Positions 5,436 through 11,108 of a stretch of DNA of 11,108 nucleotides are shown piece after piece. The notes under the pieces were generated by a model, which did no database searches, had not been told where the DNA came from, and was given only the letters and a program-made list of their open reading frames with translations. The translations under genes were made by a program, and so were the position numbers. Position 1 is the first letter of the stretch; each line of letters opens with the position of its first letter. Source of the DNA: JBBDRV01 sp040905285 (lineage in GTDB: Bacteria > Bacteroidota > Rhodothermia > Balneolales > Balneolaceae); assembly GCA_040905285.1 (NCBI GenBank), contig JBBDRV010000037.1, positions 1-11,108 of the forward strand, given 5' to 3'.

Positions 5436-7055
5436 GTGAATACCAGACTTTTGTACGCTTTCTTTTTGGTTGCGGTCATTGCGGCCCTTGTTTCCTGTGC
5501 CACTCCCGTTCCTCCCACAGGAGGGCCGCCTGACAGAACCCCGCCGGTCATAGAACACAGCAGGCCTGCTGATAGGACCATTAATTTTGAAGGAAGAGAA
5601 ATAAGAATCAGATTTTCAAAATTTGTCGATCGGTCCTCTTTGCTGGATGCCATTGAAGTAGAACCGGATCTGGCAATAAATTTTGAAATAGGCTGGCGTA
5701 GAAAAACAGCTGTTATTCAGTTTGATGAAGAATTGCCTGAAAACACAACGGTTATCATCAGGATTGGAACCGAACTGCAGGATACACGGGGCAACAACAT
5801 AGCTTCACCCTACATAATTGCTCTGTCTACCGGCGAAGAAATTGATGACGGAGGGGTAACGGCGAGAATTTTTCAGGCAGAAGACGGAACTGCCGATTCA
5901 GGCTACCGTATATTTCTGTACAGGGAGCCTTTCGATCTTTCAGCACGCGCCAATTATGTGGCACAGTCTGATACTGGCGGAGTCGTGGAGTTTTCATATT
6001 TGTCTGCAGACAGCTATAAAGCAATCTGGGTGGACGACACGAACAGAAACCGCACCTGGGACTGGAACGGGGAACTGGCACAACCCTTTAGCGATTCTAC
6101 TTTTGCACTTGATCGGGGAGGGGAGTTTGACCTCGGAACCATTTATATCGACAGGCCGGATACGGTTCATCCTCTGCTTCAGGGTGTGGGTCTTTTAACA
6201 GAAGAGAGACTGCGTCTCCGCTTCAATGAAGATATATACTGGGACGACGATTCCGTGCTCAGCGTAATGGACTCTCTCGGAAATCCATATACCGAAGCTC
6301 TGCCGTTATATGTGGTGCCTGAAGATCCGCTGGTTGTTATTGCGCAGTCTACCGAGCCGCTGCCGGAAGGTGAGTATTTCTCCCTGGAGCTCAGTGGCTT
6401 TTATGATGGCGCAGACAATCCTTCCGGTGTCCGGGTTGACCCTTTCCCGGGTTCTGCCCAGGCCGATACGGTTCGTCTCCGAATTGTCGGTGACAATACC
6501 GAGCCCGGCCTGTTTCCGGACGAACCACTCGTCATCGGTTATAACAAGATTATTGACGATGAGGATATCCTCGATTCGCTTAGAGTTGTGGAGGGGGATG
6601 AGATGATTGAAGAGTGGGCGGGGGCAGAAACGGACCGCCATCGCCTGAGGATACCGCCGGCTGATCAATGGGAAAGCGGGTTAAGTTATCAGTTTTTAGC
6701 CTGGAATCCGGATACCGGCCAGTTACGTCCTTTAGAACCGGTTATCTGGCAGAGGAACAGCCTTGGAAGCATCGAATTTGTTCTGGAAGATACCACCGGT
6801 AGTAATGCCCATTTCCTTACCCTGTACGATGATCAGGGAAAGGTACATATTGATACGACCTTTACTGATACCCTGGAAATCGACCAGTTACCCCCCTTGA
6901 GTTATACTGCTGTCGTATTTCGGGACCTCAACCGGTCGGGGACCTGGGAATCGGGTGCCATTTTCCCGTTTCAGGCACCCGAACCCTATTTTGTCCGCCG
7001 AAATATACCTGTCAGAGAGGGATTTACTTCTGAACTTGAAATCTCATTTGAATAA
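5436..7055 (+). CDS. Ig-like domain lipoprotein of the Bacteroidota type
   Basis: The 539-residue secreted protein has a signal peptide with a lipobox ending LVSC, making Cys21 the acylated residue. It is probably surface- or periplasm-exposed on a membrane. After the Cys comes PPTGGPPDRTPPVIE, a signature of a common Bacteroidota lipoprotein family. A bacterial Ig-like (SbsA-type) domain follows at about 36-132, with the typical IRIRFSKFVD and TVIIRIGTELQDTRGN strands. The rest is predicted beta-rich. Two similar modules appear: Y194-KAIWVDDTNRNRTWDWNG and Y490-TAVVFRDLNRSGTWESG, each followed by a Pro-containing stretch. The asp/asn-rich loops may bind calcium. Composition is acidic. The start is GTG 5436; upstream to the stop at 5361 no ATG exists, and the signal peptide begins here. 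The exact role is unknown in the family. MscS follows 26 bp later, probably on the same transcript. Confidence 0.85.
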   Translation: MNTRLLYAFFLVAVIAALVSCATPVPPTGGPPDRTPPVIEHSRPADRTINFEGREIRIRFSKFVDRSSLLDAIEVEPDLAINFEIGWRRKTAVIQFDEELPENTTVIIRIGTELQDTRGNNIASPYIIALSTGEEIDDGGVTARIFQAEDGTADSGYRIFLYREPFDLSARANYVAQSDTGGVVEFSYLSADSYKAIWVDDTNRNRTWDWNGELAQPFSDSTFALDRGGEFDLGTIYIDRPDTVHPLLQGVGLLTEERLRLRFNEDIYWDDDSVLSVMDSLGNPYTEALPLYVVPEDPLVVIAQSTEPLPEGEYFSLELSGFYDGADNPSGVRVDPFPGSAQADTVRLRIVGDNTEPGLFPDEPLVIGYNKIIDDEDILDSLRVVEGDEMIEEWAGAETDRHRLRIPPADQWESGLSYQFLAWNPDTGQLRPLEPVIWQRNSLGSIEFVLEDTTGSNAHFLTLYDDQGKVHIDTTFTDTLEIDQLPPLSYTAVVFRDLNRSGTWESGAIFPFQAPEPYFVRRNIPVREGFTSELEISFE

Positions 7056-7081
7056 TCAATCCAATCCATAATTCGTCAGAT

Positions 7082-8023
7082 ATGAATATCCATGTCCTGA
7101 TGCAGCCTGTGCAAAACCTGCTCCATACTTTTTTAGACAATATTGAAACACTGATCCTGGTAGCTGCAATTCTGCTGATGACGGGTACGCTTGCATGGAT
7201 CATCAAGCGGGGATTCAACCGTTTTATTGAGCGGTCATCCGGAGAGATGGCTGTGGACCCCACCAACTACAAATTTATGCAGCATGCGCTTGTCGGGCTG
7301 GTTTATGTAACGGGAATCAGTTTTGCCATTTATCTGATCCCTCCGTTGAGCCACATAGCCGGATCTCTCATAGCGGGAGCCGGAATTCTTGCTGTTGCGG
7401 TCGGTTTTGCATCCCAGCAGGCTTTGGGGAATATAATAAGCGGTCTTTTTATCGTGATATACAAACCCTACCGCATCAATGACAGGGTTACAATCAGAAC
7501 GGACCTGCGGGGAGTGGTTGAGGATATCAACCTGCGCCATACCATAATCAGAAATTTTGAAAACCAGAGAATCATCATACCCAATTCACTTATCGGGAAT
7601 GAAGTGTTGGTCAACTCCAATTATCTGGATGTCATGATCTGCCGGTTTATTGAAGTGGGGGTAAGCTACACATCTGACGTAGACAGGGCAAAGGAGATCA
7701 TGGCTGAAGAAATACTGAATCATCCCGAAAATATTGACACCCGAAAACCCAAAGACATCGAGGAGGGAGTCCCTCCTGTAACTGTCCGGCTTATCACATT
7801 GAGCGATTCGTCAGTTATTCTCAGAGGCTGGGCCTGGGCGGCTGATGCGCACAAAGCGTTTGTTATGGGATGCGATCTTCTGGAAAGTATAAAAAAACGG
7901 TTTGATACAGAAGGCATTGTCATTCCTTTTCCCCAGCGAACCATCAGCTATCTCAACGGGGGAGACAGTGCACAGGGGGCGGGACAGGGAACGGCCGGAG
8001 ACAGGAAAGAGGCGGAACTGTAA
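7082..8023 (+). CDS. MscS-family mechanosensitive ion channel
   Basis: MscS channels open under membrane tension to release solutes during hypo-osmotic shock. The 313-residue protein has three membrane spans, at about 22-41, 68-88 and 94-127. The third, pore-lining span contains the alternating small residues AGSLIAGAGILAVAVGFASQ and ends in the family signature LGNIISGLFIVIYKPYRINDRV (shown in part). The soluble beta domain follows, with GVVEDINLRHTIIRNFENQRIIIPNS at about 144-169, then an alpha/beta cage to about 290 and a disordered Gly/Gln-rich tail. This is the minimal MscS/YnaI-like architecture without N-terminal extensions. The ATG 7082 start has no clear Shine-Dalgarno. It closes the plus-strand unit that starts with the lipoprotein gene. 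Which ion or solute it passes cannot be told. Confidence 0.93.
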   Translation: MNIHVLMQPVQNLLHTFLDNIETLILVAAILLMTGTLAWIIKRGFNRFIERSSGEMAVDPTNYKFMQHALVGLVYVTGISFAIYLIPPLSHIAGSLIAGAGILAVAVGFASQQALGNIISGLFIVIYKPYRINDRVTIRTDLRGVVEDINLRHTIIRNFENQRIIIPNSLIGNEVLVNSNYLDVMICRFIEVGVSYTSDVDRAKEIMAEEILNHPENIDTRKPKDIEEGVPPVTVRLITLSDSSVILRGWAWAADAHKAFVMGCDLLESIKKRFDTEGIVIPFPQRTISYLNGGDSAQGAGQGTAGDRKEAEL

Positions 8024-8029
8024 ACAGTT

Positions 8030-8066
8030 CAACTGGGGCCATCCGGCCTTCAAAATCCGGCCGGTT
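8030..8066. terminator. Possible hairpin terminator in convergent gap
   Basis: CCGGCC (8043-8048) and GGCCGG (8059-8064) form a GC-rich stem with a ten-base loop, seven bases after AACTGG (8030-8035), which can pair alternatively with CCGGTT (8061-8066). ATCCGGCC is directly repeated at 8041 and 8055. It starts just past the MscS stop codon, a fitting place for transcription to end. No strong T-run follows on either strand, so the call is tentative. Confidence 0.4.
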
Positions 8067-8083
8067 CTGTTGAATAGACTGTG

Positions 8084-8159
8084 TCTGCTGCTGTGGAATT
8101 CTTTAGAGACAGGGATGGCAGCAGATAGCAGCAGAAATCAACCTGCTGCAGGGCTGCTG
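8084..8159. repeat. CAG/CTG-rich inverted repeat cluster
   Basis: The 76 bp hold TCTGCTGCT (8084-8092), GGCAGCAGA (8117-8125), AGCAGCAGA (8127-8135), CTGCTGC (8143-8149) and CTGCTG (8154-8159). The copies can pair with one another in several mutually exclusive hairpins, the tightest being GCAGCAG/CTGCTGC (8128-8149) with an eight-base loop. An A-run (8161-8166) adjoins on the MscS-distal side. It separates the convergent MscS and TPR genes and may serve to stop read-through from either direction. Confidence 0.5.
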
Positions 8160-8178
8160 TAAAAAACTCAGGAACTGT

Positions 8179-8862
8179 TCAGCTGCGTGCAGCAATAGCT
8201 CCTTTCATTCGCTGGGCTTCCGACTGCTGCCCGCTGTTCGGATAGTCACTCAGAATGGTATCCAGCTGTTCCAGAGCTTTATCCTGTTCATCTGCCGATT
8301 CAAATGCAATGGCTGCCTCCAGCAGATTGTATGGCGTTGTGGAGTCATTTTCAACCCACTCAGCCGCCTGAATAAATTTTTGGCCTGCAGCTTCGAGCTG
8401 CCCCAGTTCACTAAGGATTACAGCGTGCAGGGACAGCGGAGCGACACCAATGATGCCGTCCGGAATATTGAACTGTTCTATATAGTCAAGGGCATCCTCG
8501 TACTGTTCCAGCTCATAATAAATGACAGCTGAATAATAATTGGACAGATTGCCTGAACTTGTCCGGCCGTAATTATCGGCTATCTGGGTAAATCCAAGTG
8601 TAAACTCTTCTTCACTGCCATACAGGGCATTTTCAAGCTCACCTTCCCTGTAATATTCCTCGGCCGTTCCCAAAAGCACCTGCGCTTCACTTTCCTGCTG
8701 GGAGCTATAGATGAAATAGCCGATAACAAGACCGATCGTCAATACCAGGCCTATCCCAATGCCCCATACAACAGCTTTGTTGTTACGATAATAATGTAAA
8801 AAGCGAGTGGAGTACTCGATGAGTACATCCTGCTCCATATTCTCATTTTTAAGCTTACTCAT
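8179..8862 (-). CDS. Membrane-anchored tetratricopeptide-repeat protein
   Basis: The 227-residue product has a short charged cytoplasmic N-terminus, one membrane span at about 30-52 (AVVWGIGIGLVLTIGLVIGYF), and an outward-facing helical domain that reads as TPR-like repeats: AEEYYREGELENAL (67-80), then NYYSAVIYYELEQYEDALDYIEQF, LSELGQLEAAGQKFIQAAEW and DEQDKALEQLDTILSDYP. A Bacteroidota family of this layout is common, and it resembles the N-terminally anchored YfgM-type TPR proteins that help SecYEG clients fold. The Sec link is inference only. TPRs bind partner proteins and have no catalytic residues. The ATG start 8862 lies 72 bp after the lolD-like stop, with its own candidate promoter between them. 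The gene ends the minus-strand cluster at the convergent gap. Confidence 0.8.
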   Translation of the reverse strand: MSKLKNENMEQDVLIEYSTRFLHYYRNNKAVVWGIGIGLVLTIGLVIGYFIYSSQQESEAQVLLGTAEEYYREGELENALYGSEEEFTLGFTQIADNYGRTSSGNLSNYYSAVIYYELEQYEDALDYIEQFNIPDGIIGVAPLSLHAVILSELGQLEAAGQKFIQAAEWVENDSTTPYNLLEAAIAFESADEQDKALEQLDTILSDYPNSGQQSEAQRMKGAIAARS

Positions 8863-8899
8863 AGATTAGGTCGAATAAATCCGGTTGATTTTCAAGTCG

Positions 8900-8932
8900 C
8901 AAAAGTTATGATTGTTTTGGGTCTAAACCAAA
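8900..8932 (-). promoter_or_regulatory. Candidate Bacteroidota-type promoter for the TPR gene
   Basis: On the minus strand TTTG (8932-8929) is followed by a 20-base spacer and TAACTTTTG (8908-8900). This equals the TTTG / TAnnTTTG promoter pattern except for one extra T in the -7 element. It sits wholly between the lolD-like stop and the TPR start, 37 bases from that ATG. Confidence 0.35.
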
Positions 8933-8934
8933 GT

Positions 8935-9636
8935 CTATCGAGTTTCTTTGAACGGATGAAGGATCCCTTGCCTGAGTTCATATACGGTATCACAACGGGA
9001 AGCAATCTCTTTTTCGTGTGTGATCAGAACCATGGCGACCTGTTCCGTCTCCCGGAGTTCTGCCAGTTGTCCAAGAATTGATTCTGTATTTTTTTCATCC
9101 AGGTTTCCTGTGGGTTCATCGGCGAGAATGATCGAGGGGCTGTTCATCATAGCCCTGGCAATGGCGACCCGCTGCTGTTCCCCTCCGGACAGCTGGGAAG
9201 GCCGGTGCTCGGTTCTCTCTGCCATACCCATTCTCTCAAGCAATAAGGCTGCGCGGTATTCAGCCTCTTTCATGGGTGTGCCTGCTATAAGTGCCGGCAT
9301 GTACACATTCTCAAGAGCTGTAAATTCCGGCAGCAGGTGGTGAAACTGAAAGATGAATCCAACCTGGCGATTACGCTCTTCTGCAAGTTTGTCCATTGTC
9401 CAGTCATTGATGGAAGAGCGATTCCACTGGACATTACCCGAAGCGGGCTGGTCCAGGCCACCGAGAATATGCAGCAGGGTACTTTTGCCGCTTCCGCTCG
9501 ACCCGATGATTGCAGTAATTTCCGACCGGCTGACAGCCAGACTGACATCGTTCAATACCTCCAGTGTACCTTTTCCTGATTTGGAAGGGAAGGTTTTGCT
9601 GATGTTAAAGGCTTCCAGTACGATATTATGGCTCAT
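8935..9636 (-). CDS. lolD: LolD-like ABC transporter ATP-binding protein
   Basis: This 233-residue ATPase belongs to the MacB/LolD/FtsE group that powers FtsX-fold permeases. LolD releases lipoproteins from the inner membrane for outer-membrane sorting. All ABC elements are intact: Walker A GSSGSGKST (45-53), Q-loop Gln97 (FIFQFHHLLPEFTALENV), signature LSGGEQQR (149-156), Walker B IILADEP (169-175) and H-loop His207 (LITHE). The GLDQPASG and QFHHLLPEFTALENV wording favours LolD over MacB or FtsE, but the groups are close. No permease gene (lolC/lolE) is next to it here, so the partner must be elsewhere and the transported cargo is inferred. The ATG start 9636 is followed directly by the first beta strand. 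Spacing to ymdB upstream is 61 bp. Confidence 0.88.
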   Translation of the reverse strand: MSHNIVLEAFNISKTFPSKSGKGTLEVLNDVSLAVSRSEITAIIGSSGSGKSTLLHILGGLDQPASGNVQWNRSSINDWTMDKLAEERNRQVGFIFQFHHLLPEFTALENVYMPALIAGTPMKEAEYRAALLLERMGMAERTEHRPSQLSGGEQQRVAIARAMMNSPSIILADEPTGNLDEKNTESILGQLAELRETEQVAMVLITHEKEIASRCDTVYELRQGILHPFKETR

Positions 9637-9697
9637 TTTGAATTGAGGCTGGTGTCAAACATTGATATTAACACGGCTGTAAAGGAACTGCATTTTT

Positions 9698-10513
9698 TTA
9701 TTCGGCTGAACCGGTTTGAAAACCCGGATAGAGAACGGATTCGATATACATGCATTTGCCGCTTTCTGAATCAATTTCTGCAAATACAGCACACATCCGG
9801 TTATCACCTTTTCCAAGTTTATATCGTTGGGGTGTGCCCCGGGTAAACCGCAGGAGAGAGGTCCGTTTATCCATGCCGATCACCGAATTGAATGGACCGG
9901 TCATACCAGCATCGGTGATATAGCCGGTTCCACCGGGTAATATCCTGGCATCATTGGTAGGTATGTGTGTATGAGTACCTATAAAGAGGGAAACTTTACC
10001 GTCAAGTTCCCATGCAAGGGCCATTTTTTCAGCGGTTGCCTCAGCATGGAAATCTATCATGATCAGATGTGTTTCCTCCCGTATTCTTTCCAATGCCCAT
10101 TCGGCAGCGGCAAAAGGGTCATCAATGGACTGCATAAAGGTGCGCCCCTGTAGATTCAGTATGCCTATCTTTAAATCACTGCCGGGGATTTTACGGATAC
10201 AATACCCGTAGCCTGGGTTTCCCTTGGGATAATTCAGGGGCCGGAGCAGATGTTTATCTTCTTTCATGTAGGGAAAGATCTTCCATTTGTCAAAAGAATG
10301 GTTACCACCTGTGATGACATGGACACCGAGTTGGTAAAGCGACTTGACTATGCTCTCGTTCAGCCCCCTTCCTTCATGAGAATTTTCTGCATTGGCGACG
10401 ACAAAAGAGGCCTCGTATTTATCGATAATTCCCGGAAGAACTGTATTAAGCAGAGTGAGGCCGTCAGAGCCGACGATATCCGAAACAAACAGTATTTTAA
10501 GAGGTTTTGGCAT
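9698..10513 (-). CDS. YmdB-family metallophosphoesterase (TIGR00282 type)
   Basis: Members of this family are dimetal phosphodiesterases; B. subtilis YmdB acts on cyclic nucleotides and affects biofilm and motility gene expression. The 271-residue product shows the family metal and catalytic residues in order: Asp12 (FVSDIVG), Glu43/Asn44 (VVANAENSHEGRG), Asn71-His72 (TGGNHSFDK), His156 (IDFHAEATAEK), and His181/His183 (GTHTHIPTNDARILP). YITDAGMTGPFNSVIGMD is another family hallmark. I start it at ATG 10513, where the first strand (KILFVSDIVG) follows directly. The frame stays open a further 27 codons to 10594, but that extension is unlike the family and overlaps the upstream gene's stop. It lies 61 bp downstream of the SDR gene; a perfect -7 element precedes it. 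The in vivo substrate is unknown here. Confidence 0.93.
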   Translation of the reverse strand: MPKPLKILFVSDIVGSDGLTLLNTVLPGIIDKYEASFVVANAENSHEGRGLNESIVKSLYQLGVHVITGGNHSFDKWKIFPYMKEDKHLLRPLNYPKGNPGYGYCIRKIPGSDLKIGILNLQGRTFMQSIDDPFAAAEWALERIREETHLIMIDFHAEATAEKMALAWELDGKVSLFIGTHTHIPTNDARILPGGTGYITDAGMTGPFNSVIGMDKRTSLLRFTRGTPQRYKLGKGDNRMCAVFAEIDSESGKCMYIESVLYPGFQTGSAE

Positions 10514-10555
10514 AATGCCCCGGCCGTTCCCACACGGTGTTGATTTACATTGGTT

Positions 10556-10563
10556 CAAAGGTA
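10556..10563 (-). promoter_or_regulatory. Candidate -7 promoter element for the YmdB-family gene
   Basis: TACCTTTG on the minus strand (10563-10556) matches TAnnTTTG exactly and lies 42 bases upstream of the ATG at 10513. I found no good TTTG -33 element at the expected distance, which would fall inside the upstream gene's end, so this is a half-supported promoter. Confidence 0.35.
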
Positions 10564-10574
10564 CAAAAAACTTC

Positions 10575-11108
10575 TTACAGATATCCTTCGTCACATAGCC
10601 ACCGGTAGCAATCCTGCACAGATTTTTTCATGGGAACGATACGGTATCCCAACTCATCAATCGCTTTTCGGCTTGAATACGAAAGGTTGGTTCTGGTCAT
10701 CAGCTTTACAAGCTCAGGTGTGATATCCGGTTCATTTCCCCTCATGGCAGCGGTGACCAGCGAAATCCGGGCGATCAGCTTCAGGATGGGTGTGGGTACA
10801 TTTCTCGGCAAACGCTCTATATGAGAAATGCGGGCGATTTCATGGACAAATTCTGAAAAGCGGCAATCTTCACCTGCAAGAATATAGCTTTCACCGTGAC
10901 GGCCGTTTTCAACGGCAGAAAGATGTGCCCTGGCCACTTCCTGCACGTGGGTTACACTGACTACACCGTCTGGTATGCCCGGCAGGACCCCATCACGAAG
11001 CGCAAAGAAGAGCCTGCCCCAGTTATTCATGTCATAAGGTCCCGTAACAGTCGAGGGATTCAGGATCACTGTTTTCACTTCGTCCCCTGCAATCTTCAGG
11101 ATTTCCTG
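10575..11108 (-). CDS. NAD(P)-dependent epimerase/reductase, extended SDR (5' end cut by window)
   Basis: This is the C-terminal 177 residues of an extended short-chain dehydrogenase of the dihydroflavonol-reductase-like / sugar-epimerase group. The frame is open to the window edge, so the Rossmann GxxGxxG motif and the YxxxK catalytic pair lie outside. Seen here are NPSTVTGPYDMNNWG, the 'NPs-v-GP' segment after the active site, then VTHVQEVARAHLSAVENGRHGESYILAGEDCRFSEFVHEIARI, the typical substrate-domain start (cited in part: VTHVQEVARAHLSAVENG), and a helical end SSRKAIDELGYRIVPMKKSV. An apparent GTG start at 11078 is internal, because conserved sequence continues upstream (QEILKIAGDE). 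Substrate cannot be told: hopanoid-type sugar epimerases and DFR-like reductases share these features. It is the first gene of the minus-strand cluster that continues into the YmdB-family gene. Confidence 0.85.
   Translation of the reverse strand, partial: QEILKIAGDEVKTVILNPSTVTGPYDMNNWGRLFFALRDGVLPGIPDGVVSVTHVQEVARAHLSAVENGRHGESYILAGEDCRFSEFVHEIARISHIERLPRNVPTPILKLIARISLVTAAMRGNEPDITPELVKLMTRTNLSYSSRKAIDELGYRIVPMKKSVQDCYRWLCDEGYL

Noticed and set aside
9698..10594. A longer YmdB-family protein beginning at 10594
   Set aside because: The extra 27 residues do not resemble the family, overlap the end of the upstream gene, and the conserved first strand begins right after the ATG at 10513.
10575..11078. 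A complete small SDR protein starting at GTG 11078
   Set aside because: The reading frame continues to the window edge with sequence fitting an extended SDR; this is a truncated view of a longer gene.

Overview
This window looks like ordinary chromosomal core sequence from a Bacteroidota-type bacterium, plausibly the Balneolales/Rhodothermota branch. The placement is an inference from several clues. The TonB is of the short, proline-rich Bacteroidota type. The Cys-anchored lipoprotein begins with the 'PPTGGPPD' signature seen in many Bacteroidota Ig-like lipoproteins. Gene starts lack clear Shine-Dalgarno sequences, and GTG and TTG starts are frequent. Three gaps carry TAnnTTTG-type -7 elements. 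I see no phage, transposon, CRISPR or toxin genes.

Layout, left to right. Plus strand, 1-3078: the 3' part of a biotin carboxylase (acyl-CoA carboxylase), then murQ (MurNAc-6-phosphate etherase, cell-wall recycling), then an orphan TonB-like energy transducer. A tRNA-Ser(GGA) with a good Bacteroidota-type promoter follows at 3234-3320. The 224 bp after it carry no gene but are packed with inverted and tandem repeats. Minus strand, 5293-3545: a two-gene operon, a nicotinamidase (pncA) followed 12 bp later by an FAD oxidoreductase that resembles the oxidase half of MnmC. Plus strand, 5436-8023: a large Ig-like lipoprotein and an MscS-type mechanosensitive channel, 26 bp apart. A short convergent gap rich in CAG/CTG repeats lies at 8024-8178. 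Minus strand, from the right edge to 8179: an extended SDR epimerase/reductase (cut by the window edge), a YmdB-family phosphodiesterase, a LolD-like ABC ATPase, and a membrane-anchored TPR protein.

Most genes do unrelated housekeeping work: fatty acid or propionyl-CoA carboxylation, peptidoglycan recycling, NAD salvage, tRNA function, osmotic safety and lipoprotein export. Envelope biology is the commonest theme (MurQ, TonB, lipoprotein, MscS, LolD, TPR). No new multi-gene system is evident. The observations most worth a second look are the stand-alone MnmC-oxidase-like protein, the repeat-dense DNA between tRNA-Ser and that gene, and the divergent orphan TonB.
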